DNA of 64,000 bases from Actinomyces bovis. GTDB lineage: Bacteria; Actinomycetota; Actinomycetes; Actinomycetales; Actinomycetaceae. The notes beneath the pieces are model-generated. The model saw nothing but the letters and a program-made list of their open reading frames with translations, was not told where the DNA came from and made no database searches. Shown here piece by piece: positions 37,320 to 46,133 of the stretch; within the stretch, counting starts at the first letter, position 1; each line of letters opens with the position of its first letter. Where the stretch lies: positions 62,001 through 126,000 of the forward strand of contig NZ_UAPQ01000007.1 in assembly GCF_900444995.1 (NCBI RefSeq), in the 5' to 3' direction. Made by a program: the position numbers and the translations under genes.

Positions 37320-38681
37320 TCACTTCTGAGACTTGCCCTTGGCCCAACCGGTAACGAAGTGGTCCTTCACCGCGTTCCAGTCTTCCTTGCCAGAGGCGTA
37401 CTGCGCCAAGTGCTGGCCCAGCTGGTCCTTGAAGTCCTGGCTCGGGAAGGTCTGGAACACCCAGTTGATCGGGTACATGGTGTCCGCCTTCTTGATGTAC
37501 CCAGCGAGCTCCTTGCCCAAGGGGTCGGCGGGGGTGAGGTCACCGAAGGACTTGTAGGGAGCCACGGAGACGACGGACTTGTCCACCAGCATCTTGGCCG
37601 CCTCAGCGTCGGTGAACAGCCAGTTGAGGAACTCCGTGCTGGCCTTCTTGGAGGCGTCCGAGGCCTTCGCGTTTACCGTCAGGTAGTTCTCTGTGCCCAG
37701 GGCAATGCCGGACTTGTCCTCACCCTCAACGCCCACGTAGATGGGCATGAAGTGGACGTCCTCCTCCTTGACGGTGTTGCCGGAAACCTCAGCGATCTGT
37801 GACCAGCCCCAGTTGCCGTTCTGCACGATGGCGGCCTTGCCGAGTGCGAACTCAGCCATGGAGTCGGTGACGGCCTTGCCGGAGGTGGCAGAAGGCTCAA
37901 CGGTGGAGTTCTGCAGGTACAGGTCGAAGATCTGCTTGTAGTTGTCCGAGTAGGTGAGCTTGAGGTCCTTGGAGTCAGTGGCCTTGAGGTCCTTGAGCTC
38001 GTAGTAAACCGGGTAGTTGGCCAGGTGGGTCTGCCAACGCCAGTCCTCGCCGGGGGCCAGGGAAGTGCAGGCGAAGACGCCGTCGATGCCGAGCTCGGCC
38101 TTCTTGGCCTGCATGTCCTCGACGACCTCCTTGAGCTTGGCGAAGCCCTTGATCTCGTCAACGCTCTTGGCCTTGGCGCCCTCCATGGCAAAGTACTTGT
38201 CCAGGATCGCCTTGTTGTAGATCAGGCCGTAGCCCTCGGTGGCCAGCGGCACGCCGTAGATCTTGCCGTCATTGCCCTTGAGAGCCAGGGAGTCGTCAGT
38301 GAGGGCCTTAGCGGCCTCGGAGTCGGTGAGGTCAGAGGCGTAGTCTTCCCAGTTGGCCAGGCCGACGGGGCCGTTGACGTTGAAGATGGTCGGCGGGTCA
38401 GACTTGGCGACCTCAGCGGTGAGAGTCTCCTCGTACTTGCCGGATGCGGCGGTGACTACCTTGACCTCAACGCCCTTGGCCTTCTTGTAGGCCTCGGCCA
38501 GGGCCTTGAAGCCCTCCTCTGCCTCCGGCTTGAAGTTGAGCAGGTAGACGGAGCCGGTGCCGCCGTCGGAGCCACCGGAACCGCCTGAACCACCGGAGCT
38601 CTTGGAGCAGGCAGCCAGGGTTGTGGCGACTGCCATAGCAGCAGTTCCACCCAGCATCATTCGACGGGAGATGAGTTGCAT
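37320..38681 (-). CDS. Sugar ABC transporter substrate-binding lipoprotein
   Basis: A 453-residue extracellular solute-binding protein (family 1). The N-terminus MQLISRRMMLGG has a twin-arginine-like motif followed by lipobox TLAAC (Cys25) and a Ser/Gly linker. The body has the usual two-lobe pattern, with VTAASGKYEETLTAEVAKSDPP near residue 75. The ATG at 38681 follows a strong AAAGGAGG site. It heads the operon with the two permease genes. The ligand cannot be told from sequence. Confidence 0.9.
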   Translation of the reverse strand: MQLISRRMMLGGTAAMAVATTLAACSKSSGGSGGSGGSDGGTGSVYLLNFKPEAEEGFKALAEAYKKAKGVEVKVVTAASGKYEETLTAEVAKSDPPTIFNVNGPVGLANWEDYASDLTDSEAAKALTDDSLALKGNDGKIYGVPLATEGYGLIYNKAILDKYFAMEGAKAKSVDEIKGFAKLKEVVEDMQAKKAELGIDGVFACTSLAPGEDWRWQTHLANYPVYYELKDLKATDSKDLKLTYSDNYKQIFDLYLQNSTVEPSATSGKAVTDSMAEFALGKAAIVQNGNWGWSQIAEVSGNTVKEEDVHFMPIYVGVEGEDKSGIALGTENYLTVNAKASDASKKASTEFLNWLFTDAEAAKMLVDKSVVSVAPYKSFGDLTPADPLGKELAGYIKKADTMYPINWVFQTFPSQDFKDQLGQHLAQYASGKEDWNAVKDHFVTGWAKGKSQK

Positions 38682-38892
38682 GAGTGTCCTCCTTTGGACA
38701 TCCGGGGCACGTGTTGGGGATCCGTGTGAGCGTCGGCTGAGAGCCGAGCGCCAGAGTGTGGTGCCGCCCCTATTCTTGCACATATACCTAAATCTTGCTG
38801 CAAGCTTTGCATGTCTGTGGTCCGCAGCACTCTATTGTGCCTCAGAACCCGCGGCTCCGCAGGCATATCAGACAGCTAGTCGCCACGGAAAC
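38682..38892. other. Promoter region of the first sugar importer
   Basis: With the terminators to its right this is a 316-bp gene-free gap. It contains TGCAAGCTTTGCA (38799-38811; TGCAA/TTGCA arms on the minus strand), a candidate LacI-family operator, and an A/T-rich stretch at about 38770-38800 that could hold the promoter. No RNA gene was seen. Confidence 0.4.
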
Positions 38893-38938
38893 AGCAGGGT
38901 CGGCCCCGGGGCCATCAGACCACCGGGACCGACCCTGC
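38893..38938 (-). terminator. Second terminator downstream of fba
   Basis: GCAGGGTCGGCCCCGG and CCGGGACCGACCCTGC pair over 16 bp with one wobble on the minus-strand RNA, followed by TGTTTCC. Confidence 0.75.
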
Positions 38939-38959
38939 AGTTTTGAGCTCAGCAGCTCA

Positions 38960-38994
38960 GCTTCCCGACGCCGTCGGAGCGGCGCCGGGAAGCG
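38960..38994 (-). terminator. First terminator downstream of fba
   Basis: GCTTCCCG-A-CGCC and GGCG-C-CGGGAAGC form a hairpin with one mismatch, starting 3 bp after the fba stop. Together with the next hairpin it gives tandem termination. Confidence 0.7.
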
Positions 38995-38997
38995 GGC

Positions 38998-40020
38998 TCA
39001 GCGGCGGGCGGAGCCAACGGAGCCGAGGCGCTCACAGGCCTCGACGACGCGGGCAGCCATGCCCTCCTCAGCCAGCTTGCCCCAGGCGCGGGGGTCGTAG
39101 GCCTTCTTGTTGCCGACCTCGCCGTCGATCTTCAGCACGCCGTCGTAGTTCTTGAACATGTGGTCCACGATCGGGCGAGTGAAGGCGTACTGGGTGTCGG
39201 TGTCCACGTTCATCTTGATGACGCCGTTGCGCACCGCGGTAGCGATCTCCTCATCGGTGGAGCCGGAGCCACCGTGCATAACCAGGTCGAAGGGCATGTC
39301 CTTGCCCACCTGCGCACCGACCTTCTCCTGGATGTCACCGAGGATCTCGGGGCGCAGCTTCACGAAGCCAGGCTTGTAGGAGCCGTGCACGTTGCCGAAG
39401 GTCAGAGCGGTGATGTAGCGGCCGTTCTCGCCCAGGCCCAGGGCATCCACGGCAGCCTTAGCGGCCTCGGGGGTGGTGTAGAGGTTCTCGTTGATCTCAC
39501 CGGTGATGCCGTCCTCTTCACCGCCGACCGCACCGATCTCAATCTCCAACACGGTGGTGGCAGCCTTGGAACGGGCCAGCATGTCCACGGCGATCTCGAT
39601 GTTGTCCTCCAGGGACTCGGCAGAGCCGTCCCACATGTGGGAGTTGAACATCGGCTGCTCACCGCGCTTGGCCTGCTCGGCCTCGATCTCCAGCAGCGGG
39701 TGGATCCAGTCAGCCAGCAGCTTCTTGGGGCAGTGGTCGGTGTGCAGGCCGACGACACCGGGGTAGAGGTCACCGACGGCGCGCGCGTAGGTGGCAAAGG
39801 CGATGGAGCCCTTTACGCGGTCCAGGCGGGAGGAGCCGGACCAGTAGGCAGCACCACCGTTGGAGATCTGGATGATGCCGTCAGACTCAGCGTCGGCGAA
39901 GCCCTTGAGGGCAGCGGACAGGGTCTGGGACGAGGTGACGTTGATCGCGGGGACGGCGTACTTGCCGGCCTTAGCGCGGTCAAGCATGTCGTTGTAGGTC
40001 TCCTGGGTTGCGATGGCCAC
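38998..40020 (-). CDS. fba: Fructose-bisphosphate aldolase, class II
   Basis: A 340-residue zinc-dependent aldolase splitting fructose 1,6-bisphosphate in glycolysis. Visible motifs include AINVTSSQTLSAALKGF, VVGLHTDHCPKKLL (metal ligand His in TDHC), LEIEIGAVGGEEDG, LTFGNVHGSYKPGFVKLRPE (in shortened form), and VMHGGSGSTDEEI. It starts with GTG at 40020 after AGGAGGCACC. The gene is single, with tandem terminators. Confidence 0.95.
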   Translation of the reverse strand: MAIATQETYNDMLDRAKAGKYAVPAINVTSSQTLSAALKGFADAESDGIIQISNGGAAYWSGSSRLDRVKGSIAFATYARAVGDLYPGVVGLHTDHCPKKLLADWIHPLLEIEAEQAKRGEQPMFNSHMWDGSAESLEDNIEIAVDMLARSKAATTVLEIEIGAVGGEEDGITGEINENLYTTPEAAKAAVDALGLGENGRYITALTFGNVHGSYKPGFVKLRPEILGDIQEKVGAQVGKDMPFDLVMHGGSGSTDEEIATAVRNGVIKMNVDTDTQYAFTRPIVDHMFKNYDGVLKIDGEVGNKKAYDPRAWGKLAEEGMAARVVEACERLGSVGSARR

Positions 40021-40112
40021 TGGGTGCCTCCTGGTAGTGAGTTCAGTTGCAGTGATGCGTGCCTGATTGTTTCACGTTTCGGCGTCGCGTGAGCACGGCT
40101 GTTGGTCCTGTA

Positions 40113-40790
40113 TCAGGACGTGGGCTCTCCACCGTGCTGCAGAACCCAGCTGTGCATTGCGACGGCGGCCGCAGCGGCCACGTTGATTGAGCGGGTAGAG
40201 CCGTACTGCCCGATCCGCAGCAGGCGGCTGGCCCCAGCCAGCAGTTCTGCGCTTATGCCCTCTCCTTCGGAACCAAAGATCATGAGGCAACGCTGCGGCA
40301 TCGCTGCCCGCTCAATGAGCTCCGCACCGGGACCGTTGTCTATAGCCACCACCTCGTAGTTGTGCTCCTGCGCCCAAGCCAGCAGGCTCGCGGGCTCGGC
40401 ATGGTGGCGTACATCCAGGTAGCGGTTGGTGACCATGGCGCCACGCTTATTCCAACGGCGTCGCCCCACGATATGCACCCCGGCCACGTTGAAGGCGTTG
40501 GCGCTGCGCACGATCGAGCCAATATTGAGGTCCTGCGCGACGTTTTCTATCGCTACATGTAGCGGGTGGGCGCGGGCAGCCAGGTCAGCGCGGATCGCTT
40601 CCACGCTCCAATAGCGGTACTGGTCCACAACATTGCGGCGGTCGCCGTCGCGCAGCAGTTCGACGTCGTAGCGCGGGTCTGTGGGCCAGGCGGATACTCC
40701 GCCAGGCCAGGGACCGACGCCGACCTCGCGTATATCGGCAGGGGCGTCCACATCCGGTGGGAACTGGGCCCAGTAATCCGCCTGAGTCAT
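40113..40790 (-). CDS. SpoU/TrmH-family RNA 2'-O-methyltransferase
   Basis: A 225-residue SPOUT-class methyltransferase with all three family motifs: NIGSIVRSANAFNV (about 90-103), LMIFGSEGEGIS (about 167-178) and IGQYGSTRSINVAAAAAVAM (about 192-211). It would methylate a ribose in tRNA or rRNA using SAM; the target position cannot be told. Its AGGAGG ribosome site lies inside the 3' end of the preceding DUF3800 gene, overlapping by four bases. Confidence 0.9.
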   Translation of the reverse strand: MTQADYWAQFPPDVDAPADIREVGVGPWPGGVSAWPTDPRYDVELLRDGDRRNVVDQYRYWSVEAIRADLAARAHPLHVAIENVAQDLNIGSIVRSANAFNVAGVHIVGRRRWNKRGAMVTNRYLDVRHHAEPASLLAWAQEHNYEVVAIDNGPGAELIERAAMPQRCLMIFGSEGEGISAELLAGASRLLRIGQYGSTRSINVAAAAAVAMHSWVLQHGGEPTS

Positions 40791-41719
40791 GCAGAGCCTC
40801 CTGGCTTCTGCCTCATCTGCGCCGATTCCCGGAGCTTGGCGTAGAAGTCTCGCGGAACATCGAGTCTTATACCTACAGAGTAAGCAGAATATGCTCGCTC
40901 GCCCAATTTAAGAATAGAGGACCGATAAATATCCCCCTCCTCTAACCGACGTATTTTTGAATCGAAGGTGAAAGAATCCTTAAGGGTGTCGGCGAACCGC
41001 TCACTCGCCCAACCAAATTCAGAACCTTCAACGATCTGCCAGTGCGATAGTCTTGTCAGCAACCCGCACACCCAGTCCGCGAACTGAATACCAACATTGA
41101 GTCGACTATCAACATGGAGTGGCGCCTCAACAATACGTCGCATCTCCTCATGATCGCGCGAGGGCCTAGAGCGACTGTAGATATGTGCATACATTTGAGC
41201 TACTAGCTCCTGTCGACTCTTCTCCGTGATCGCATCCATCAGGACGAGAAGCTCTTCACTCTGATTCTCTGCATAAGTACACAGTCTATTGATAGTTTCC
41301 CGCAGGGCTTTTACCGTCCGCGTACCTGAATCCTCGCCAGTCTGTTTTAGGGTACCAATAGGTTTCTCGTCACCATAGAAAAAGAGTTTTCCTCCTTCTT
41401 TCTGCAGAGCACCCACAAGCGACCTAAAGACCCTTACCTGTTCTGGCCGTTTTTGAATGCTCCCCGTCGTAAAGTATTCAGACCCCTTCTTCTCCCATTG
41501 ATGCGGAGAAGGCGCGGCAAGGATATCGGTCTTAAATAAGCGATCTCTCGCGACCTTGAACCGAGCACCAAAAGACCTGACGCTAGCGGCAGGAAGGACA
41601 TATCCCGCATATCCGAACACCGGGTGCTGACCGTACTTCGGGTGCCCGGCACGAACAAATGGGCCAATATGGCCAAACTCATCAAGGTATGCGATCAGCA
41701 CTGAGTTCCCCTTGTTCAA
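40787..41719 (-). CDS. DUF3800 domain-containing protein
   Basis: A 310-residue protein with the DUF3800 pattern: an N-terminal acidic strand AYLDEFGHIGPF (about 9-20), a middle DAITEKSRQELV (about 161-172) and a C-terminal NVGIQFADWVCGLLTRL (about 223-239), where acidic residues are conserved as in RNase H-like folds. The function is unproven; members occur in mobile and defence contexts. The gene is clearly less GC-rich than its surroundings and uses codons rare nearby (AGA, ATA, TTA), so it was probably acquired. Its stop overlaps the methyltransferase start. Confidence 0.75.
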   Translation of the reverse strand: MNKGNSVLIAYLDEFGHIGPFVRAGHPKYGQHPVFGYAGYVLPAASVRSFGARFKVARDRLFKTDILAAPSPHQWEKKGSEYFTTGSIQKRPEQVRVFRSLVGALQKEGGKLFFYGDEKPIGTLKQTGEDSGTRTVKALRETINRLCTYAENQSEELLVLMDAITEKSRQELVAQMYAHIYSRSRPSRDHEEMRRIVEAPLHVDSRLNVGIQFADWVCGLLTRLSHWQIVEGSEFGWASERFADTLKDSFTFDSKIRRLEEGDIYRSSILKLGERAYSAYSVGIRLDVPRDFYAKLRESAQMRQKPGGSA

Positions 41720-41747
41720 CTGGCATACCAGTTCCGGTCATGCAGAA

Positions 41748-41770
41748 GCCCGCGCACATGGCGCGGGCTC
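41748..41770 (-). terminator. Hairpin downstream of pyrE
   Basis: AGCCCGCGC (41748-41756) and GCGCGGGCT (41762-41770) form a perfect 9-bp stem with a 5-base loop, between pyrE and the DUF3800 gene. Confidence 0.6.
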
Positions 41771-41857
41771 CGAAGTGGCGCGCGCCCCGTATCTCAAGGG
41801 TCGCTACCGTTGTAAACTTTAACGCCTACTACCAGTCGGGTTCAAGTGTGCAGAAGC

Positions 41858-42427
41858 TCAGGCTAGGCCTAGGTCCGCTAGGCCCAGAGCGGCGTAGTAC
41901 GGCAGTCCAGCAACCTCAATACGCTCCTGGGCGCCAGTCGCCCGGTCCACGATCACGGCCACAGCCAACACTTCCGCACCGGCCTCACGCAGGGCTTCCA
42001 CCGCTTCCAGCGGGGAGCCACCGGTGGTGGAAGTGTCCTCCAGCACCACCACCTTGCGTCCTGCCACCTCCGGACCTTCGATACGGCGCTTCATGCCATG
42101 GTCTTTAGCGGCTTTACGCACCACAAAGGCATCCAAGTCCAAGCCGCGCGACGCCGCCGCGTGCAGCATGGCGGTGGCCACCGGGTCCGCCCCCATGGTC
42201 AGACCACCAACCGCACAGACCTCATCCGGCCATAGCCCAGCCTCTTCCAGCAGGTCCAGCATCACGTGACCAATCAGCGGCGCCGCCTCATGGTGGAGGG
42301 TGGCGCGGCGCATATCCACGTAGAAGTCGGACTCCAGGCCCGATGCCAAGGTCACTTTGCCGCGCACCACCGCCAGCTCGTTGACCAGTTCAGCTAAGCG
42401 GGCGCGGGGAGAATCATTGCTGCTCAC
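41858..42427 (-). CDS. pyrE: Orotate phosphoribosyltransferase
   Basis: A 189-residue enzyme forming OMP from orotate and PRPP in pyrimidine synthesis. The PRPP-binding motif reads VVVLEDTSTTGGSPLEAV (about 124-141), and GGLTMGADPVATAM and VRKAAKDHGMKRRIEG match the family. It is alone rather than in a pyr operon. Length is slightly short but normal for actinobacteria. Confidence 0.95.
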   Translation of the reverse strand: MSSNDSPRARLAELVNELAVVRGKVTLASGLESDFYVDMRRATLHHEAAPLIGHVMLDLLEEAGLWPDEVCAVGGLTMGADPVATAMLHAAASRGLDLDAFVVRKAAKDHGMKRRIEGPEVAGRKVVVLEDTSTTGGSPLEAVEALREAGAEVLAVAVIVDRATGAQERIEVAGLPYYAALGLADLGLA

Positions 42428-42500
42428 GCAACCAGGCTAGCGGCTGCCGGCGGCGTCGAGCACCAACTACCAGCAGCCGCTGCCCCCTAGGCTTTACCCC

Positions 42501-42998
42501 TCACGCCAAAGCGGCGATTGCAGCCTCATAGTCGGGCTCGTTGGCGGTCTCCCCCACCTGCTCCTGGTGCAGCACGGTGCCGTCAACGTCCAGCACCACC
42601 ACAGAGCGCGAAAGCAGGCCCTCCAGCGGACCATCACTCATGGTTACGCCGTAGTCCTTACCGAAGGTGGAGCGGAAAGCGGAGGCGGTAACCACCTGGT
42701 CAATGCCCTCAGCACCGCAGAACCGGGCCGCTGCGAAGGGCAGGTCCATGGAGATGCACAGGACGGTGGTGTTCTCTAGCGCGGCAGCGCTTTCGTTGAA
42801 TTTGCGCACGCTCATGGCGCAGACGCCGGTGTCAATGGAGGGGAAGATATTCAGCACTACGCGGCGGCCTGCCAGATCCTGGCTGCTGACCGGCGCCAGG
42901 TCCGCCCCTACCAGTTCAAAGTCCGGCGCTTTGCTTCCGGTGGCAGGAAGAGTGCCGACGGTGTGAACAGGGGTACCACGTACAAGAATCTCAGCCAT
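42501..42998 (-). CDS. tpx: Thiol peroxidase
   Basis: A 165-residue Tpx-type peroxiredoxin reducing hydroperoxides with thioredoxin. The peroxidatic cysteine is in FPSIDTGVCAMSVRKFN, and the resolving cysteine region reads DLPFAAARFCGAEG. The ATG at 42998 (MAEILVRGTPV) is the usual family start, although the site before it is weak; a longer in-frame start exists at 43031. Confidence 0.95.
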   Translation of the reverse strand: MAEILVRGTPVHTVGTLPATGSKAPDFELVGADLAPVSSQDLAGRRVVLNIFPSIDTGVCAMSVRKFNESAAALENTTVLCISMDLPFAAARFCGAEGIDQVVTASAFRSTFGKDYGVTMSDGPLEGLLSRSVVVLDVDGTVLHQEQVGETANEPDYEAAIAALA

Positions 42999-43073
42999 GG
43001 GCACATCATGGCCGTTGCTGCCACAACACACCAGGGGGCAATTTAGTGGAGATATCCCACTTGCTTCAGCGCT

Positions 43074-43925
43074 TCAGTACTGCAGGTCTGGCGAACTGTG
43101 CCCCGCCACTCGGCGCACAAACCAGCGCGGCGCCAGGCGCAGGGCGGCATTGGCACTGCGGTAACGCAGGCTGGGGGTGCAGAGCACCTGACCGCGGCGC
43201 ACCGCCCTCAGAGCCTCTGCAACTACCTGCTCCGCCTCCAGCCAGACGGCGTCGGGCCAGTTCTCCTCCGGCATTCCAGCCCGCTCATGGAACTCGGTGC
43301 GGGTCAGGCCGGGGTGCACGGAGGTGGCGGTAACTCCCGTGCCGTGCAGCTCCGAGGCTAGGCCCTCAGTGAAGGTGCGCACCCAGGACTTGTGGGCGGC
43401 GTAGGTGCCCATGGCGGTCAGTGCCACCATGGAGGAGACGTTCACAATGGCGCCGTGCCCGCGCTCCACCATGCCCGGCACGGCTGCGTGGCTTAGTACC
43501 AGCACGGCACGCACCATGACATCTAGGGCGCGCAGTTCTTGGTCCAGCTTTCCCCCCACAAAAGCCTGGCCGACGGCGAAGCCCGCGTTGTTCACCAGCA
43601 GGTCCACGCAGCGCCCCTCCACATCCGCTGCCGTGTGGGGCACCGTCTCACAGGGCGCGCCACCAGAAACGAGCTGCGGGCGCTGCCCTAACGGCGCCCC
43701 GGCACGCAGGCGTGCGGACACCCGCTCTAGGTCTTCTGGGATGGAGAGATCGGCGGGCAGCACCTGCACCCCAACGCCAGCGGCTTGGCTAATCTCCGCT
43801 GCCAAGGTGTTCAGACGCTGCTCATTGCGCGCCACCAGCACCAGGTCATGCCCGGCGGTTGCTAACTGCCAGGCAAACTCTTCGCCAATGCCAGCGCTTG
43901 CCCCGGTGATTAAAGCGGTTCCCAT
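43074..43925 (-). CDS. Short-chain dehydrogenase/reductase
   Basis: A 283-residue SDR. The cofactor loop is GASAGIGEEF (about 8-17), NNAGF follows near 112, and the catalytic Ser and Tyr-x3-Lys are visible as NVSSMVAL and YAAHKSW. An insert at about 76-105 between strands, containing Cys and Pro, is longer than usual. The substrate is unknown. The gene stands alone. Confidence 0.85.
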   Translation of the reverse strand: MGTALITGASAGIGEEFAWQLATAGHDLVLVARNEQRLNTLAAEISQAAGVGVQVLPADLSIPEDLERVSARLRAGAPLGQRPQLVSGGAPCETVPHTAADVEGRCVDLLVNNAGFAVGQAFVGGKLDQELRALDVMVRAVLVLSHAAVPGMVERGHGAIVNVSSMVALTAMGTYAAHKSWVRTFTEGLASELHGTGVTATSVHPGLTRTEFHERAGMPEENWPDAVWLEAEQVVAEALRAVRRGQVLCTPSLRYRSANAALRLAPRWFVRRVAGHSSPDLQY

Positions 43926-43978
43926 GCCCCAAGATTAATGGTCGCCGCAGGCCCTCTGGTCATTAAGGCGCTTAGACG

Positions 43979-44021
43979 CCGGGACGCCGTCGGCGCTCAT
44001 GCATCACCGACGGCGTCCCGG
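43979..44021 (-). terminator. Terminator of the second sugar importer operon
   Basis: CCGGGACGCCGTCGG (43979-43993) and CCGACGGCGTCCCGG (44007-44021) form a perfect 15-bp stem, 17 bp beyond the permease stop. Confidence 0.85.
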
Positions 44022-44037
44022 AGTCATTGCACCAGAC

Positions 44038-44976
44038 TCAGCCCTTGACTGCACCCGCAGCTAGACCGGCCTGCCAGAAACGCTGCAGCACCAGGAAGAG
44101 CACCACCAGCGGCAGCACGCCAAAGAGCGCCCCCTGGAGCACGGCACCGTATACCGGGTCGAAGTAGGACATCATGCCGTACAGGCCCAGGGTGACGGGT
44201 TTGAGTTCCACATTGTTGGTCACCATCATCAGCGGCAGCAAGAAGTTGTTCCAGGTGGCCACAAAGATGAACAGGAAGATGGTCACCATTGCCGGAGCTA
44301 GCAGGCGCAGCACCATGGTGAAGAAGATGCGGAACTCGCCGGCGCCGTCGATCCGGGCGGCCTCCAGCAACTCATCAGGCACCGAAGCCTCCGCATACAT
44401 GCGCCCCAGGAACACCCCAAAGGGGCTCACGCAAGAGGGAATGATGATGGACCAGATGGTGTCTGTCAGCCCTAGAGAGTGCATCACGATGTACAGCGGG
44501 ATGGTTAGCAGAGAGATAGGCAGCAGCAGCCCCACCATCACGGTTCCCTGGAGCATATTGGAGCCCCGGAACTTGAACTTGCTCATGCCGTAGCCAGCCA
44601 TGACGGAAATGAGCGTGCCCACCATGCCGGCCGCCGTCGAGTAGAAGACAGAGTTGGCCACCCAACGCCAGAACTGGCCGCCGGTCCACTCCATCAAAGC
44701 CTTGTAGTTGGCGGCAATGGAGTTATCGGCAAACCAGAAGCCGTTGGAGTTGAGCAGGTCGCCGTTGGACTTGGTGGAGGAAACCACCACCCAGTAGATC
44801 GGCACGATGAAGTACAACAGCACCAGGATCAGCACCACGCGGGTGATCACCTTGGTCATGGTGGAGGGTTCCAGCGACTGGGCGTGATCCGCTTTGGAGG
44901 GGTAGTACTCGCGGCCATCTGGCAGCTTGGCCACCTTGCGGCCACGCCGGGCTTTGGCAACAGTTGCAGTGCTCAT
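44038..44976 (-). CDS. Sugar ABC transporter permease, MalG type (second importer)
   Basis: A 312-residue CUT1 permease with a ~40-residue basic N-terminus and six helices. The EAA loop includes ELLEAARIDGAGEFRIFF (about 203-220). It follows the MalF-type gene by 13 bp, with a GAGGGGGAAG ribosome site. Part of a binding-protein-plus-two-permeases operon without an ATPase gene. Confidence 0.9.
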   Translation of the reverse strand: MSTATVAKARRGRKVAKLPDGREYYPSKADHAQSLEPSTMTKVITRVVLILVLLYFIVPIYWVVVSSTKSNGDLLNSNGFWFADNSIAANYKALMEWTGGQFWRWVANSVFYSTAAGMVGTLISVMAGYGMSKFKFRGSNMLQGTVMVGLLLPISLLTIPLYIVMHSLGLTDTIWSIIIPSCVSPFGVFLGRMYAEASVPDELLEAARIDGAGEFRIFFTMVLRLLAPAMVTIFLFIFVATWNNFLLPLMMVTNNVELKPVTLGLYGMMSYFDPVYGAVLQGALFGVLPLVVLFLVLQRFWQAGLAAGAVKG

Positions 44977-44989
44977 TTTTGCTTCCCCC

Positions 44990-45961
44990 TCACTTCTTGT
45001 TGAGCTTGAGCTGGACTACGGCGTAGATCGCAGCCAGCAGGCCCGCGATCAAGGCCATAACAATTGAGATGGCGGAGGCCATGTGCTGATCCCCTGGCGA
45101 ACTCATCATGGTGTTGTAAGCCATCATCATGGGCGTGTAGGAATTACCCATCCAGGCTTGGCCGGAGGCCATAACCGTGGGCTCATTAAAGAGCTGAATC
45201 GTGCCGATGATGGACAGCAGCACAGTCAGTAGGGCGGCGCCAGAGACCATCGGGATCTTGATCTTGGTGGCTACCTGTAGGCCGGAGGCGCCGTCGAGCC
45301 GGGCGGCCTCGTAGAGCTCTTGGGGGATCGCCTGCAGGGCGGCCAGGAAGACCAGCATGTTGTAGCCGGTGAAGGTCCAGGTGGTCATATTGGCCATCGA
45401 CGCCAGGATCGTGTTCTTAGAGAAGAAGTTAATGCCCAGCAGGTCTGACAGGGGGAATAGCTGGGGACTGTAGATATACAGCCAGACCATGGCAGCCACG
45501 ACGCCGGGGATGGCGTAAGGCAGGAAGAATCCCAGGCGGAAGACGGTGACCCGTTTAATCAGGTAAGAGTCCAGAATCAGGGCAAGGATGAGCGCCGCGC
45601 CAATCATCACTGGAATCTGGAAGGCTGCGTACAGGACCACTCGGCCGACGCCCGTCCAGAAGGTGGAGCTGGTGATCACATTGGCATAGTTCTCTAGGCC
45701 CACAAAGCTGGTGACGCGCTCACCGCCGCCGTAGGGACCGCCCCCGGAGACCTTCGACTGGTAGAAGGACTGCTGAATGGACACGATGATCGGCACCACG
45801 AAGGTTGCAGCGAAGAACAGCGTGAAGGGGGCTGCAAAAGTCCAGCCGAAGAGGCTGTTGCGGCGGCTGCGGGCGCGCATTGCGCGCAGATTGGCTGCGG
45901 TGGGTTCGTAATGCTCCGTGAGGTTATCGGCCTCTGGTGTTTGCGCCGTTTTAATGGTCAT
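44990..45961 (-). CDS. Sugar ABC transporter permease, MalF type (second importer)
   Basis: A 323-residue CUT1 permease with six main helices after a ~40-residue cytoplasmic N-terminus. The EAA loop reads ELYEAARLDGASGLQVATKI (about 215-234). AAGGACCC precedes the ATG. A strong hairpin separates it from the binding-protein gene upstream. Confidence 0.9.
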   Translation of the reverse strand: MTIKTAQTPEADNLTEHYEPTAANLRAMRARSRRNSLFGWTFAAPFTLFFAATFVVPIIVSIQQSFYQSKVSGGGPYGGGERVTSFVGLENYANVITSSTFWTGVGRVVLYAAFQIPVMIGAALILALILDSYLIKRVTVFRLGFFLPYAIPGVVAAMVWLYIYSPQLFPLSDLLGINFFSKNTILASMANMTTWTFTGYNMLVFLAALQAIPQELYEAARLDGASGLQVATKIKIPMVSGAALLTVLLSIIGTIQLFNEPTVMASGQAWMGNSYTPMMMAYNTMMSSPGDQHMASAISIVMALIAGLLAAIYAVVQLKLNKK

Positions 45962-46057
45962 ACGTCGGGTCCTTGCTCAAAGGAGTGGTGCCAGGGAAGG
46001 GCGCCGCGGGGGATGCGGCCAAGGTAGCCGCGCCTTATGGCGGCCATGAAAATGAGT

Positions 46058-46096
46058 GTCCGGTGGGTGGTGCGGCGGACGCACCACCCACCGGAC
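46058..46096 (-). terminator. Attenuating hairpin, second importer
   Basis: GTCCGGTGGGTGGTGC (46058-46073) and its exact complement (46081-46096) make a 16-bp stem between the binding-protein stop and the permease start, the same layout as in the first importer operon. Confidence 0.8.
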
Positions 46097-46133
46097 GAAT
46101 CAGTGGCTCACTGTGTGAGGTTCAGGCAGAGGG

